Shown: positions 40,820 to 49,096 of the stretch, one piece after another
Numbering within the stretch: the first letter of the stretch is position 1
How the letters are laid out: the number at the start of each line of letters is the position of its first letter
NCBI GenBank assembly: GCA_012103535.1
Contig: WLWQ01000003.1
Coordinates: forward strand, 496,001 to 560,000
Direction of reading: 5' to 3'
DNA length: 64,000 nt
Origin: Pseudomonadales bacterium
GTDB lineage: Bacteria; Pseudomonadota; Gammaproteobacteria; Pseudomonadales; Pseudohongiellaceae
Program-made: the position numbers and the translations under genes
Notes under the pieces: model-generated
What the model was told of the DNA's origin: nothing
Seen by the model: the letters and a program-made list of their open reading frames with translations, nothing else
Database searches by the model: none

Positions 40820-42322
40820 ATGTTCGCTATAGTTTCAAATAACAGGCGTTCAATATTCGCTGCCCTGATTGCTGGATTTCTTGTATTACTCCCATTTGCC
40901 GCATTCGCTGCGGCCGAAGAGGTAACAACTCTCGACCTTACCAACTCTTGGTATGACATTGCCGCGTTAGTATTTTTTGTCGCGGCTTATGTCCTGATAA
41001 TCAGTGAAGAGACAATCCATTTACGAAAATCTAAGCCAGCAGTTGTTGCTGCTGGGGTTATCTGGATTTTGGTTGCACTTGCATACAACGCAGCAGGGGA
41101 AACCGAAACTGCAGAGGTTCTGGTTAGACATAACTTGTTGGAGTTTGTCGAGCTGTTCCTCTTCTTGCTCGCTGCCATGACATTCATCAATACCATGGAA
41201 GAGCGGGGCATCTTTAATTTACTTCGAGTCAAGCTAGTTTCCCAGGGTTATTCCTTCCGGCAAATATTCTGGATTACAGGTGTCATTTCTTTTTTCATGT
41301 CACCTATTGCAGACAACTTAACCACTGCGCTGTTGATGGCGGCAGTAGTTACTGCTGTTGGCGGAACCAATATTCGTTTTGTATCGATTGCTTGTATAAA
41401 CGTTGTGGTTGCCTCGAACTCTGGTGGTGCTTTCTCTCCCTTTGGTGACATTACGACACTCATGGTTTGGCAGGCAGGCCTGGTAGAATTCCAAGAGTTC
41501 TTTGTTTTGTTTGTCCCTTCATTGGTCAATTGGTTGATTACTGGTGGAATACTAAGTTTCGCAATTTCAAACGAAGTACCTGAAGCTATTACTGAAAAAG
41601 CTCACGTTAGACATGGCGGATGGATAATCGTTGGATTGTTTATTTTTACCATTGCCATGGCAGTGTCCTTCCATAATTTTCTCCATCTTCCTCCGGTGGT
41701 AGGCATGATGACTGGATTGGGCGTATTAAAACTGTTTGGTTATTACTTACAGATGCGTGATGCGAATCAAATGACGGTAGACATGAAAGCCGACCTTAGA
41801 CGGGGGGAAGTCTCTGAAGCGGATGAATCAATATTCGAAGAGTCTATGATTGAAGACAGTGTCGTCGATAGTAATCAGCCCTATGACATTTATCACAATC
41901 TTCAACGCGCAGAATGGGACACATTGATTTTTTTCTACGGCATCATTCTTTGTGTCGGTGGACTAGGCGCATTCGGTTACCTGGCATTGGTATCAGAGTT
42001 TATGTACGTGGATCTAGGTGCAACGACTGCGAATATTATTGTTGGCTTCGCATCTGCGTTAATAGATAACATTCCCGTTATGTTTGCCGTCTTAGAAATG
42101 AGTCCGGAAATGAATCACGGTCAATGGTTGTTGGTTACTCTAACGGCGGGTGTAGGCGGTTCGATGCTTTCTATCGGCTCGGCAGCTGGAGTAGCAGTAA
42201 TGGGCCAGGCCAGAGGAGTTTACCCTTTCTTTTCTCACCTAAAATGGTCCTGGGCAATCATGATTGGCTATTTCGCGTCGATTGCCACGCATTTCTTCGT
42301 TAATGCAGGTGCTTTCGCATAA
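40820..42322 (+). CDS. nhaD: Na+/H+ antiporter, NhaD type
   Basis: A 500-residue membrane protein of the NhaD family (ion-transporter superfamily), which expels Na+ in exchange for H+ at the inner membrane. About 12 helices are visible, the first probably a signal anchor. Family blocks are AAMTFINTMEERGIFN, SPIADNLTTALLMAA (conserved Asp-Asn), SNSGGAFSPFGDITTLMVWQAG, and the late GFASALIDNIPVMFAVLEMSPEM-type stretch. A cytoplasmic acidic insert (about 325-355, rich in Glu, Asp and Ser) lies between the halves. NhaD proteins are common in marine and halotolerant gammaproteobacteria. Monocistronic, with a leader of up to 390 nt. Confidence 0.94.
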   Translation: MFAIVSNNRRSIFAALIAGFLVLLPFAAFAAAEEVTTLDLTNSWYDIAALVFFVAAYVLIISEETIHLRKSKPAVVAAGVIWILVALAYNAAGETETAEVLVRHNLLEFVELFLFLLAAMTFINTMEERGIFNLLRVKLVSQGYSFRQIFWITGVISFFMSPIADNLTTALLMAAVVTAVGGTNIRFVSIACINVVVASNSGGAFSPFGDITTLMVWQAGLVEFQEFFVLFVPSLVNWLITGGILSFAISNEVPEAITEKAHVRHGGWIIVGLFIFTIAMAVSFHNFLHLPPVVGMMTGLGVLKLFGYYLQMRDANQMTVDMKADLRRGEVSEADESIFEESMIEDSVVDSNQPYDIYHNLQRAEWDTLIFFYGIILCVGGLGAFGYLALVSEFMYVDLGATTANIIVGFASALIDNIPVMFAVLEMSPEMNHGQWLLVTLTAGVGGSMLSIGSAAGVAVMGQARGVYPFFSHLKWSWAIMIGYFASIATHFFVNAGAFA

Positions 42323-42354
42323 GCAGTCTGCATATTGATCCTAATGCAGGCCGA

Positions 42355-42966
42355 CTAAACTCTATTGCTGCTGGCGAGTAATCCGCTAGCAGCAATATAG
42401 AGACCGCCGCTGATACCATTCTCGATTCGAGTAATATCGCGACCAGCGAAAAGTTTTTTCGTTTGTCCGGCAAGTAACGCCCAGAGTGAATCGAAGACGA
42501 TAGCTACCAGCCAAAAAACAATCGACAGCAAAGTAATCTGCTCAATATAACTGGCCGAATCAGTTACAAACTGCGGCAAGAAAGCAGAAAAGAAGAGAAT
42601 AGTTTTAGGGTTGGTGAGTGAGGTCCAGAATCCTCTCTGGAATGAGCCCACCGCCGTGGATTTGGATCCCTGTTCATCTCTTAGAAAACTTCGTAATGAA
42701 GTTATTCCCAAATAGAGCAGATAAAAAACACCACACCACTTTAACCAGAACAAGCCCTGGGACAGTAGTGAAAGAAACCAGGCAGTTCCAATGGCAGCAA
42801 TGGCAAGTTGAAGCGCCTGAGCAACGCTGGTACCCATAACGGTTTGTAACCCACGCTTTTTCCCGGCCTGTAAACTCGTAGAAATAATGACGATTACATT
42901 CGGACCGGGAGAGATGACAAACACACTGGAAATCAAAACAAACGTGATGAGATGACTTAATTCCAT
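42355..42966 (-). CDS. LysE/RhtB family amino-acid exporter (second)
   Basis: A 203-residue six-helix LysE/RhtB-type exporter. It shows VISPGPNVIVIISTSLQAG in the first loop and SLTNPKTILFFSAFLPQFV in the middle, both diagnostic. The substrate is not known. The last codons form an almost perfect 14-bp inverted repeat (42363-42397). The small secreted-protein gene at 42975 lies 8 bp upstream on the same strand, so the two are likely cotranscribed. Confidence 0.9.
   Translation of the reverse strand: MELSHLITFVLISSVFVISPGPNVIVIISTSLQAGKKRGLQTVMGTSVAQALQLAIAAIGTAWFLSLLSQGLFWLKWCGVFYLLYLGITSLRSFLRDEQGSKSTAVGSFQRGFWTSLTNPKTILFFSAFLPQFVTDSASYIEQITLLSIVFWLVAIVFDSLWALLAGQTKKLFAGRDITRIENGISGGLYIAASGLLASSNRV
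42363..42397 (-). terminator. Hairpin within the end of the LysE-type gene
   Basis: Arms 42363-42376 and 42384-42397 pair over 14 bp with one mismatch around a 7-nt loop. On the minus strand it ends seven codons or fewer before the stop codon, and only a weak T-run (GAGTTTAGT) follows. It could aid termination between this gene and convergent nhaD, but it lies inside coding sequence, so the call is tentative. Confidence 0.35.
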
Positions 42967-42974
42967 TTTGCTTC

Positions 42975-43412
42975 CTAGTTCCGCCGTGTTACTACTATAC
43001 CGAATTCATCAATTGCCACTAGCACTTCCGCAAATTCAGATACATCGATTGGTGCTGCGGTTGAAGCATCATGTTCGGCGAAGATAAATACTTTTAGTGC
43101 AGTGCTTCTTCGTTCCGGCAGGCTGGCAGTTTCCGAATTAAATCCTTGTGGAATAAAAACACTTCTAAGATCTATGCTGTCGCCGGCCTCTGCAATGAAT
43201 TGCCGTTGATTGGAATACCATTCGGTTTTTGTTGCGGGGAAATTATCCACTAGTTCTTGTGTGTAGACAAAAATAATATCCACCTGGGTAATGATAATTG
43301 CGTTAGGGTCGAGGCGGGATTCTATGTGGATTGAATTGACCTCTGCATAACTGAGATTAATCAGTGCTACAGCAGATAGGAATGAAAGCAGTTTGGTAAT
43401 TCGTGAAAGCAT
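42975..43412 (-). CDS. Small secreted protein, unknown function
   Basis: A 145-residue protein with a clear signal peptide (helix LSFLSAVALINLSYA, cleavage after about residue 23). The mature part (about 122 residues) looks like one compact beta-rich domain, with IIITQVDIIFVYTQELVDNF, TKTEWYSNQRQF and a closing VLVAIDEFGIVVTRRN. I do not recognise the family with confidence. There is no lipobox and no cysteine pair. It lies just upstream of the second LysE-type gene and downstream of a hairpin region, so periplasmic location is inferred. The gene order gives no functional lead. Confidence 0.7.
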   Translation of the reverse strand: MLSRITKLLSFLSAVALINLSYAEVNSIHIESRLDPNAIIITQVDIIFVYTQELVDNFPATKTEWYSNQRQFIAEAGDSIDLRSVFIPQGFNSETASLPERRSTALKVFIFAEHDASTAAPIDVSEFAEVLVAIDEFGIVVTRRN

Positions 43413-43425
43413 AGAGTCAATTAAA

Positions 43426-43456
43426 AAGGCCAGTAGGAATGGATCCTGCTGGCCTT
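43426..43456 (-). terminator. Rho-independent terminator after the 43560-44570 gene
   Basis: Arms AAGGCCAG and CTGGCCTT pair perfectly, extended by AGGA / TCCT around a 5-nt loop. On the minus strand it is followed by TTTTTAATTG. It lies just upstream of the next gene on that strand (start 43412) and ends the transcript of the secreted-protein gene before it. Confidence 0.75.
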
Positions 43457-43473
43457 CAATCTTTAGTGTTCTA

Positions 43474-43559
43474 AGCGCAATTTCTTTGAAATTGCGCTCG
43501 TTGGGTCGAAATTACTGTAAAGCGTAATTTCTCCAATCGTTTTTCAAAGAAAAACGATT
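43474..43559. repeat. Array of three hairpins downstream of the 43560-44570 gene
   Basis: Three back-to-back inverted repeats fill this 86-bp stretch. The first (43474-43498) has an 11-bp perfect stem and a TTT loop. The second (43508-43531) has an 8-bp perfect stem and an 8-nt loop. The third (43535-43559) has an 11-bp perfect stem and an AAA loop and ends at the stop codon of the gene at 43560. The outer two share geometry and the core TTTC/GAAA, but not sequence. Read as RNA from the minus strand they form a tandem 3' untranslated structure before the terminator at 43426. Confidence 0.8.
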
Positions 43560-44570
43560 TTAGTTTTCTTCAGTCTCTACTGTTCCTGTGTCAGATTTAG
43601 GCGTTCCGTCCCCATTCATGCCCATTGACTCGTAGCGTCTCCAACCTGCGAGAATACCCACGAGACCGTGGTTGCCTTCGTGGCAGGCATATTCAAAAAC
43701 TGGATCTGCAGATTCTCGTAATGGAAATCTTGCAGACCATGACTCATCCCAGGAAAGTGGATCGGTCACTGTGAAGTCATACTCTAGAGTGTTGGCATCG
43801 GTTCTACGAATCCGCTCAACGACTTCTGCCTGATCAGACATGCCTCTGAGATTGTAGTCGTGATACCAGTTCTGGGTATGGATAACCAAGGTGTCATCTT
43901 CCCAGTAGGCAACTGAATCGCCTTCCCACTTAAGTTGCTTGGTGTGGTGTTCGCTCTCGAGGCGAATGATTCGAGCCGAGTGAACCATTTCATTTAAAAT
44001 CATGATGTGGTCTTCAGTCTGCACCAGTTGCATATTGTTGTTGTAGGATCCTGGAATCATTGGTGGACCTGCTACAAAGCCCACTAAGCAACGGTCGACT
44101 GTGGTTCTGCCTTCTGGCCCAGCACTTTCAAACACCATTTGACCGTATGCGGCTCGGCGCTCGCGACCAATTTCATTGCTGCGTGGTGTGCGACCATTCG
44201 GCGGATCGTAAATCAATGATGTACGTCGATCAGCAACGGTGTTTTCACCCCGTTCGTACCAGAAGTTGTTGTAAGAAATAACGCCTGGTGGGTAACCAGC
44301 GCCGCCAACGGAATCGATAATCAAGTCACGATTCTGGCGTCTCAGTTCGAATTCTTCCCATTCTGCGGCTTGTTCTGGAGTTAGGGTTTCCAGATGCTCC
44401 AACTCTCTTGGGCGGTTTAGGGGAGTAATAGTCCTGAAAGTGTAAGTACCTTGTAAGTCAGGATGGCCGTACTCCGTTTTCGGAAAGTCGTCTGACTGAC
44501 CTAATGTGAGAGGAGCAACCAAGACAGTGGCTAATGCCAAAGACAGTTTGGTTAGGGCTCTGTTTTTCAT
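43560..44570 (-). CDS. Secreted protein of unknown function
   Basis: A 336-residue protein with a signal peptide (LSLALATVLVAPLTLGQS, cleavage near residue 25). The mature part begins with PKTEYGHPDLQGTYTFRTITP and continues with RPRELEHLETLTPEQAAEWEE. Similar secreted proteins of this kind (DLQG plus a LERP-like or LNRP-like block) occur in several copies in marine gammaproteobacteria and acidobacteria, with no known role. Central repeats of Trp-rich strands (WEGDSVAYWEDDTLVIHTQNW) suggest a beta-structure. I start at ATG 44570, which has GGAGG at good spacing, instead of TTG 44582. A three-hairpin tail and a terminator follow. Confidence 0.72.
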   Translation of the reverse strand: MKNRALTKLSLALATVLVAPLTLGQSDDFPKTEYGHPDLQGTYTFRTITPLNRPRELEHLETLTPEQAAEWEEFELRRQNRDLIIDSVGGAGYPPGVISYNNFWYERGENTVADRRTSLIYDPPNGRTPRSNEIGRERRAAYGQMVFESAGPEGRTTVDRCLVGFVAGPPMIPGSYNNNMQLVQTEDHIMILNEMVHSARIIRLESEHHTKQLKWEGDSVAYWEDDTLVIHTQNWYHDYNLRGMSDQAEVVERIRRTDANTLEYDFTVTDPLSWDESWSARFPLRESADPVFEYACHEGNHGLVGILAGWRRYESMGMNGDGTPKSDTGTVETEEN

Positions 44571-44876
44571 TGGAACCTCCAAATCTTGTTCTAACGCTGA
44601 AATCAGGGTGGATAACTCTTAATCAACTGAAATTACGCGGGATTGGGTGGATTTTCAAGGAGAAATTAGTCACCAATTGTTGCAAAAATTTCAATTTTTC
44701 CCGTAATTTCAATGATTTCAGCAAAATCGCTTCCTACCCCTCGGCTCGACTGGAAGTTGTCTTTTTACGATTCAGCTGTCATTAATATTGAAACATTTAT
44801 GCTACTCGTGGCGTCTTATTTTAGGTCGAGAATTGAATTTCAGGCGCCATGTTGGGTGTCGAGTTGGGAGAAAATA
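44571..44876. other. 306-bp divergent region
   Basis: AT-rich region between the secreted-protein gene and the lipoprotein gene. A stretch near 44685-44702 has the partly palindromic AAAAATTTCAATTTTT. I see no gene, no clear promoter and no strong hairpin. Confidence 0.4.
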
Positions 44877-45197
44877 ATGAAAATTGCAAAATTGGCTGCC
44901 ACTTTAGTGCTGGCTGCAGCATTAACAGGGTGTATCGGCTCTGTGATTGGCGTGGCAGTAGATACGACTGCAGCAGTAGTCAAAGCGCCATTTCAGTTAA
45001 CAGGTGCAGTAATTGGAGTTACTGCTGACACAGCCGGAACCGTGATTGCGGCGCCATTTAGAATGGTGGATGCGGCAGTGGGCGGTGGGCACGATCATCA
45101 TGATGACCACGATAGGCGTCGTTCACATGATCACGACCATGATCATGAAGAAAATCATGACCACGAAAACGAACACGAGCATAGCGCGCCGAATTAG
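44877..45197 (+). CDS. Small lipoprotein with His/Asp-rich tail
   Basis: A 106-residue lipoprotein. Lipobox LTGC (Cys near residue 18) ends the signal peptide. Two repeats follow: GVAVDTTAAVVKAPFQLTG and GVTADTAGTVIAAPFRMVD, glycine-alanine-rich amphipathic units. The C-terminal third consists almost only of His, Asp, Glu and Arg (HDHHDDHDRR... then DHDHEENHDHENEHEH), which should bind divalent metals such as Zn, Ni, Co or Cu. The longer upstream frame (44712) has no support; ATG at 44877 has a GGGAGAAAAT ribosome-like site. No metal-transport gene is adjacent. Metal binding is inferred from composition. Confidence 0.75.
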   Translation: MKIAKLAATLVLAAALTGCIGSVIGVAVDTTAAVVKAPFQLTGAVIGVTADTAGTVIAAPFRMVDAAVGGGHDHHDDHDRRRSHDHDHDHEENHDHENEHEHSAPN

Positions 45198-45213
45198 TCT
45201 TAATTGATAGTTC

Positions 45214-45804
45214 TTATTCGCCGTTTTTTTCTGCGGCGAGAAACGCTTGTAACAGTTCTTGGTATCCTGCTAGTTCATTGGACTTATTGCGGAGTCGCCA
45301 GCGAGCCCACAATACGAGTCCAATGACTATGGGTAGCGTAAAAGCGCTGTAAAGCGATTCGAAATTCTCCGGTACAAGATCTCTATTCACGATCGCGACA
45401 ATCCAAATAAACGCTGTAAACAGGGTTAGTGCTATGCACGAGAAAATTACATAGCGTGCTTTGGCCATTGCGGAATTACATAATTCAAGTTGATATTCGA
45501 TTACACCCTGAGGAGACCAGTCGGACCAGATAATGACCGGTCGTGTAATGCGATGGTTAAGAATTAGAGCGTGTAGGCCACTAGCGAATAGAACCAACCC
45601 GGAAAAGTTAAAAAGAAATCCCAATTGCAATGACCAGAAAAAGAGAGCAGCGCCGAACGCTATAATCGCTAATACTATTTCTCCTGCAAATGCCATCACT
45701 GCCAGTTGCTTTTTCTTACGTGCGCCATCGACAGAAACTCCTGGTACGACATCCATTTGTTTCCATTCCGCATTAATAGATTTTAAAAAGTCTGCGCTAG
45801 TCAT
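45214..45804 (-). CDS. Four-helix membrane protein paired with an ECF sigma factor
   Basis: A 196-residue protein with a cytoplasmic N-terminus (about 1-33) and four hydrophobic helices (about 36-55, 60-82, 115-138, 148-170), then a short cytoplasmic tail. Its start codon lies inside the end of the sigma factor gene (8-bp overlap), so translation is coupled. That arrangement often pairs a sigma factor with its anti-sigma or sensing membrane protein. No zinc anti-sigma motif (HxxxCxxC) is present, so the role is an inference. The family is not recognised. Confidence 0.7.
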   Translation of the reverse strand: MTSADFLKSINAEWKQMDVVPGVSVDGARKKKQLAVMAFAGEIVLAIIAFGAALFFWSLQLGFLFNFSGLVLFASGLHALILNHRITRPVIIWSDWSPQGVIEYQLELCNSAMAKARYVIFSCIALTLFTAFIWIVAIVNRDLVPENFESLYSAFTLPIVIGLVLWARWRLRNKSNELAGYQELLQAFLAAEKNGE

Positions 45805-46288
45805 TTTCTATCATCTCTCTTAATTGTTGTTTCGCGCGGTTTAAGCGAACACGAACATTGCCATGACTTATTCCCAGTATTTCTGCAATTTCTTGATCAG
45901 AAAAATCTTCAAGCATTAGCACCAATACTTGGCGATAAGGGATGCTTAATTTTCTAACAGCTTGCATGAGTTGATTGGAAGCTGATTCAGAATGCAATTG
46001 ATTCATTGGATTCTTATCTTCATCGATGACATCACCATCCAATTCTACCCATTTGCGTTTCGCTTCTTTGGCGATATGGGTTGTTGCAATGTTATGAACG
46101 ATTCGGGAAACATAAGCACGAATATTAGTGACGGCATCTAATCGATCGACAGCTGCTAACAAGGCGAGAAAAATATTCTGTGCTAGATCTTCCCTCAATT
46201 GGGGATCGGCTTCGTAGCTGAGCAGCATTCTTTGAATTGACGGCTCCAGCTCTTCCCATAGCTTCTCAATCCGATCTAGTTCATTCAT
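45797..46288 (-). CDS. ECF-type RNA polymerase sigma factor
   Basis: A 163-residue sigma-70 family factor of the extracytoplasmic-function group. Region 2 (about 20-85) includes LREDLAQNIFLALLAAVDR and TNIRAYVSRIVHNIATTH. Region 4 (about 105-160) has YRQVLVLMLEDFSDQEIAEILGI and a helix-turn-helix SHGNVRVRLNRAKQQL. Region 1.1 and region 3 are missing, as expected. The promoter it reads is unknown; I did not find a convincing GGAAC-type -35 upstream of its own gene. It overlaps the membrane-protein gene, probably its regulator. Confidence 0.9.
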   Translation of the reverse strand: MNELDRIEKLWEELEPSIQRMLLSYEADPQLREDLAQNIFLALLAAVDRLDAVTNIRAYVSRIVHNIATTHIAKEAKRKWVELDGDVIDEDKNPMNQLHSESASNQLMQAVRKLSIPYRQVLVLMLEDFSDQEIAEILGISHGNVRVRLNRAKQQLREMIEND

Positions 46289-46420
46289 TAGTTAGTAGTC
46301 TCGGCTAGTTCAGATTTGTTACTTAAAAATCTGAGTTTTTGGCCTAATTGCGCCAAATTGTATTGGCCAGTGAGCTGGTTTATTCTTCAAGGCCACTAAA
46401 ACAGAGAAGCAGATCGTAGT

Positions 46421-48031
46421 ATGGCGTCAAAGGCCAAGCGCAATCGCAACAAATCGGACTCGAATCCATCGAATTCCGCAGTATCTCAGTCCTCGGCCAA
46501 TACGAGTTTTCAGCTTGGTAGCTTCAAAACCCCTCTCGCCCTGATTGCGGTTCTCGCTCTGCTAGCAGTTACCCCACGAGTTCAGAGCAATGAAGTGTTG
46601 TTCCTGTCATTTATTGGAGCTGTCCTGTTCTTAGCGGCCTGGTTTATCTATTTATTGATGCAGAGTCGAAGCTCTGGAGAAGAGCACTTATTCGACATAG
46701 TGTTACGGCCTCAACACTACATTCAGGCCATGGTGCAACTCAGTGTTTACTCCTATTGGGGATACTATTGGCGACCGGTATACGATCACGCCGGGTTAAT
46801 CATCGGCCAAATTGTATTCGCCTATGCCTTTGACATGTTGTTGGCCTGGTCACGGCGGCAAAAATACACCTTAGGCTTTGGTCCCTTTCCCATCATTTTA
46901 AGTATCAATCTGTTTCTCTGGTTTCGAGATGATTGGTTCTATATGCAATTCCTGATGATTGCCCTTGGTTTTATGGGCAAAGAGTATGTGCGTTGGAATA
47001 GAGAAGGGCGCAATGTTCACATATTCAATCCCTCAGCATTCGCACTCGGTTTGTTTTCTCTGGTACTAATTCTTACTAACACCACCCATCTCACCTGGGG
47101 ACAGGAGATCGCATCCACCTTAACTCTGGCACCAAACATTTACACCTTTCTGTTTTTGATAGGTTTAATTGTGATGTATTTCTTCTCCATAACACTCGTT
47201 GCAGGGATGGCAGCGATTTCACTGTTCGCACTCAGTGCGATTTACAATGTCTCCACCGGCGTGCCGTATTTTCTCGATTCAGAAATTCCCGCAGCAGTGT
47301 TTTTAGGCTTACATTTGTTGATAACTGATCCATCGACTTCACCCAGGACGCCATTAGGAAAAACACTATTCGGAATACTTTACGGTTTTAGTGTGTTTGG
47401 GCTTTATACCTTGTTGGATGCATTAGGCACGCCAACGTTTTATGACAAACTATTAGCCGTACCGTTATTGAACCTAAGCGTTATTGCGATCGACAATGCG
47501 GTGCGATCGATTAGATCAAAAGATTTACTTAATGTCTGGAATGAAAATTGGCTTGGTGGAAAGGCTAATATTGCACACATGAGTTTGTGGGTAATTATAT
47601 TTGCGTCAATGTCGATGTTAGGAAAAACCGACGGCAAACATGCCGGAGATAGCCTGCCTTTCTGGCAACAAGCTTGTAGCGATGGCTTACCGAACGCCTG
47701 TGAACGTTTAGTGCTTTTGGAAAATACCTATTGCATCGACAATTCCGCCTGGGCATGTAACGAACTAGGGCTGCAATACCGGGAAGGAGAAATCGTTGCA
47801 AGAAGTGACACCATGGCAAGAGATTATTTTTCTCAATCCTGTGAACTCAAATTTAAAGCGGCATGCTTGAATTTACTCGATGCCGATTTGCTGGCAAGAG
47901 AAGATCCTCATGAATTGGATTTGCGCTTGTTGCTGCGTGAAGGTGGGCTGAACTTAATGAATCAGCCGCTCAATGAATTGTATAGCCGTGCCTGCGACCA
48001 TAGTTGGTCGTTTGCCTGTGAAAACATTTAG
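46421..48031 (+). CDS. RnfD/NqrB-like membrane protein fused to Cys-rich Sel1-like repeats
   Basis: A 536-residue multi-domain protein. After a basic cytoplasmic stretch (1-35), eight to ten helices (about 38-400) resemble the RnfD/NqrB/UnbU membrane family, shown by FNPSAFALGLFSLVL and HLLITDPSTSPRTPLGKTLFG, the latter an RnfD-type signature. The C-terminal 130 residues have no helix spans and carry four units with paired Cys (ACSDGLPNACERL, YCIDNSAWACNELG, SCELKFKAACLNL, ACDHSWSFACENI). These are Sel1/Hcp-like repeats whose cysteine spacing suggests disulfides outside the membrane. The GTG of an FGE-like gene follows 8 bp later. The flavin-threonine motif of Rnf is not obvious, so electron transport is only a guess. 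Confidence 0.75.
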   Translation: MASKAKRNRNKSDSNPSNSAVSQSSANTSFQLGSFKTPLALIAVLALLAVTPRVQSNEVLFLSFIGAVLFLAAWFIYLLMQSRSSGEEHLFDIVLRPQHYIQAMVQLSVYSYWGYYWRPVYDHAGLIIGQIVFAYAFDMLLAWSRRQKYTLGFGPFPIILSINLFLWFRDDWFYMQFLMIALGFMGKEYVRWNREGRNVHIFNPSAFALGLFSLVLILTNTTHLTWGQEIASTLTLAPNIYTFLFLIGLIVMYFFSITLVAGMAAISLFALSAIYNVSTGVPYFLDSEIPAAVFLGLHLLITDPSTSPRTPLGKTLFGILYGFSVFGLYTLLDALGTPTFYDKLLAVPLLNLSVIAIDNAVRSIRSKDLLNVWNENWLGGKANIAHMSLWVIIFASMSMLGKTDGKHAGDSLPFWQQACSDGLPNACERLVLLENTYCIDNSAWACNELGLQYREGEIVARSDTMARDYFSQSCELKFKAACLNLLDADLLAREDPHELDLRLLLREGGLNLMNQPLNELYSRACDHSWSFACENI

Positions 48032-48039
48032 GAACCGCC

Positions 48040-49005
48040 GTGAGTCTATCCAACCAGGACTCAACTAATAATATTGAAACTGCTGGGTTTACTGTCCCAA
48101 GTCGAAAGATTGGTTTTACAGTCATGTCTATCATTATTGTTTTCGTTGCTTTATGGATGAGCAGGCAAGGATCTCAATCTATTGTTACCGATTCGCGGGA
48201 AGCGGCAACAATAGAAATTCCAGGATTCAATAACGATGCCTGGAATTTGCCAGATGATGACTTGCTCGGATTTGTCGAAATTCCTGCCGGTGAATTTACG
48301 ATGGGAAGCAATCCCGCACTGGATCGACTCGCCTATGAAAATGAGCGTTGGTCAAATTTACAACGGCAGGGTAGTGTCACACTTCCTGCTTTCTATATAA
48401 GTCGCTATGAAACCACCGTGTCTCAGTTCCAACAATTTGTGGAGGAAACAGGAAGTAACATTACTCCAGAGGCTATTCAGAGTGATTTATCAGCGCCTGT
48501 TAGCAATATAAATTGGCCTGAAGCAGTGGCTTATGCGCAATGGTTGGATGAGAAATTGCGAAGTTCTCCACTTACCCCTCCTCCTTTAAAAGACCTGTTA
48601 GACAGCGGCGCTAGTGTGACTTTACCTACAGAAGCAGAATGGGAAAAAGCAGCCAGAAGTAACGATGGCAGAGTTTTTCCCTGGGGATCACAGCTCACCT
48701 CTGAGTTTGCCAACTTTGATGGTGGACAGAAGCGCAATGTGGGTGCAGTGATGTGTGCGGGTTGTGCCTATGGGCTTGCAGACATGGCTGGCAATGTCTG
48801 GGAAATGACTCGAAGTCCATTACAGGATTATCCCTATGATCCCGAGGACGACGATACTAATCTGGCAGAAGATGCCCTCTGGGTTATGCGCGGCGGTTCC
48901 TATGCCGACAGTTTAAACAATATCCGTACTGCGGTCAGAGGCGCCGTAGATCCTGGTGTTCGCAACGATACCATTGGATTTCGCGTAGTCATAAGCACAC
49001 GCTAA
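48040..49005 (+). CDS. FGE/SUMF1-domain protein with N-terminal membrane anchor
   Basis: A 321-residue protein with an N-terminal helix (about 27-46) and a formylglycine-generating-enzyme (SUMF1/EgtB/PvdO) domain (about 80-320). Motifs: GEFTMGSNP, YISRYETTVSQFQQFV, LPTEAEWEKAARS, VFPWGS, GLADMAGNVWEMT and the closing DTIGFRVV. The paired active-site Cys of true FGE near the end is absent, so it may be a substrate-binding or oxidase variant. An unusual CAGC motif (MCAGCAYGLADMAG) sits ahead of the GNVWE block. GTG start at 48040 has AGGA at good spacing. It is almost certainly cotranscribed with the RnfD-like gene 8 bp upstream. Confidence 0.8.
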   Translation: MSLSNQDSTNNIETAGFTVPSRKIGFTVMSIIIVFVALWMSRQGSQSIVTDSREAATIEIPGFNNDAWNLPDDDLLGFVEIPAGEFTMGSNPALDRLAYENERWSNLQRQGSVTLPAFYISRYETTVSQFQQFVEETGSNITPEAIQSDLSAPVSNINWPEAVAYAQWLDEKLRSSPLTPPPLKDLLDSGASVTLPTEAEWEKAARSNDGRVFPWGSQLTSEFANFDGGQKRNVGAVMCAGCAYGLADMAGNVWEMTRSPLQDYPYDPEDDDTNLAEDALWVMRGGSYADSLNNIRTAVRGAVDPGVRNDTIGFRVVISTR

Positions 49006-49096
49006 ATTCCTTCTGTAAACCAATCTCCTGGATTTGCGTTTTAATAGTAAAGCAAGCGAATTGCTTGATCTAGTAACGGAATAAAAGGAGACAGTC

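Noticed and set aside
42975..43412. Small secreted protein as a TssJ-like type VI secretion lipoprotein
   Set aside because: No lipobox cysteine and no other type VI secretion gene in the window.
45214..45804. Membrane partner as a zinc-binding anti-sigma factor (ZAS)
   Set aside because: The HxxxCxxC motif is absent and the topology has four helices instead of one.
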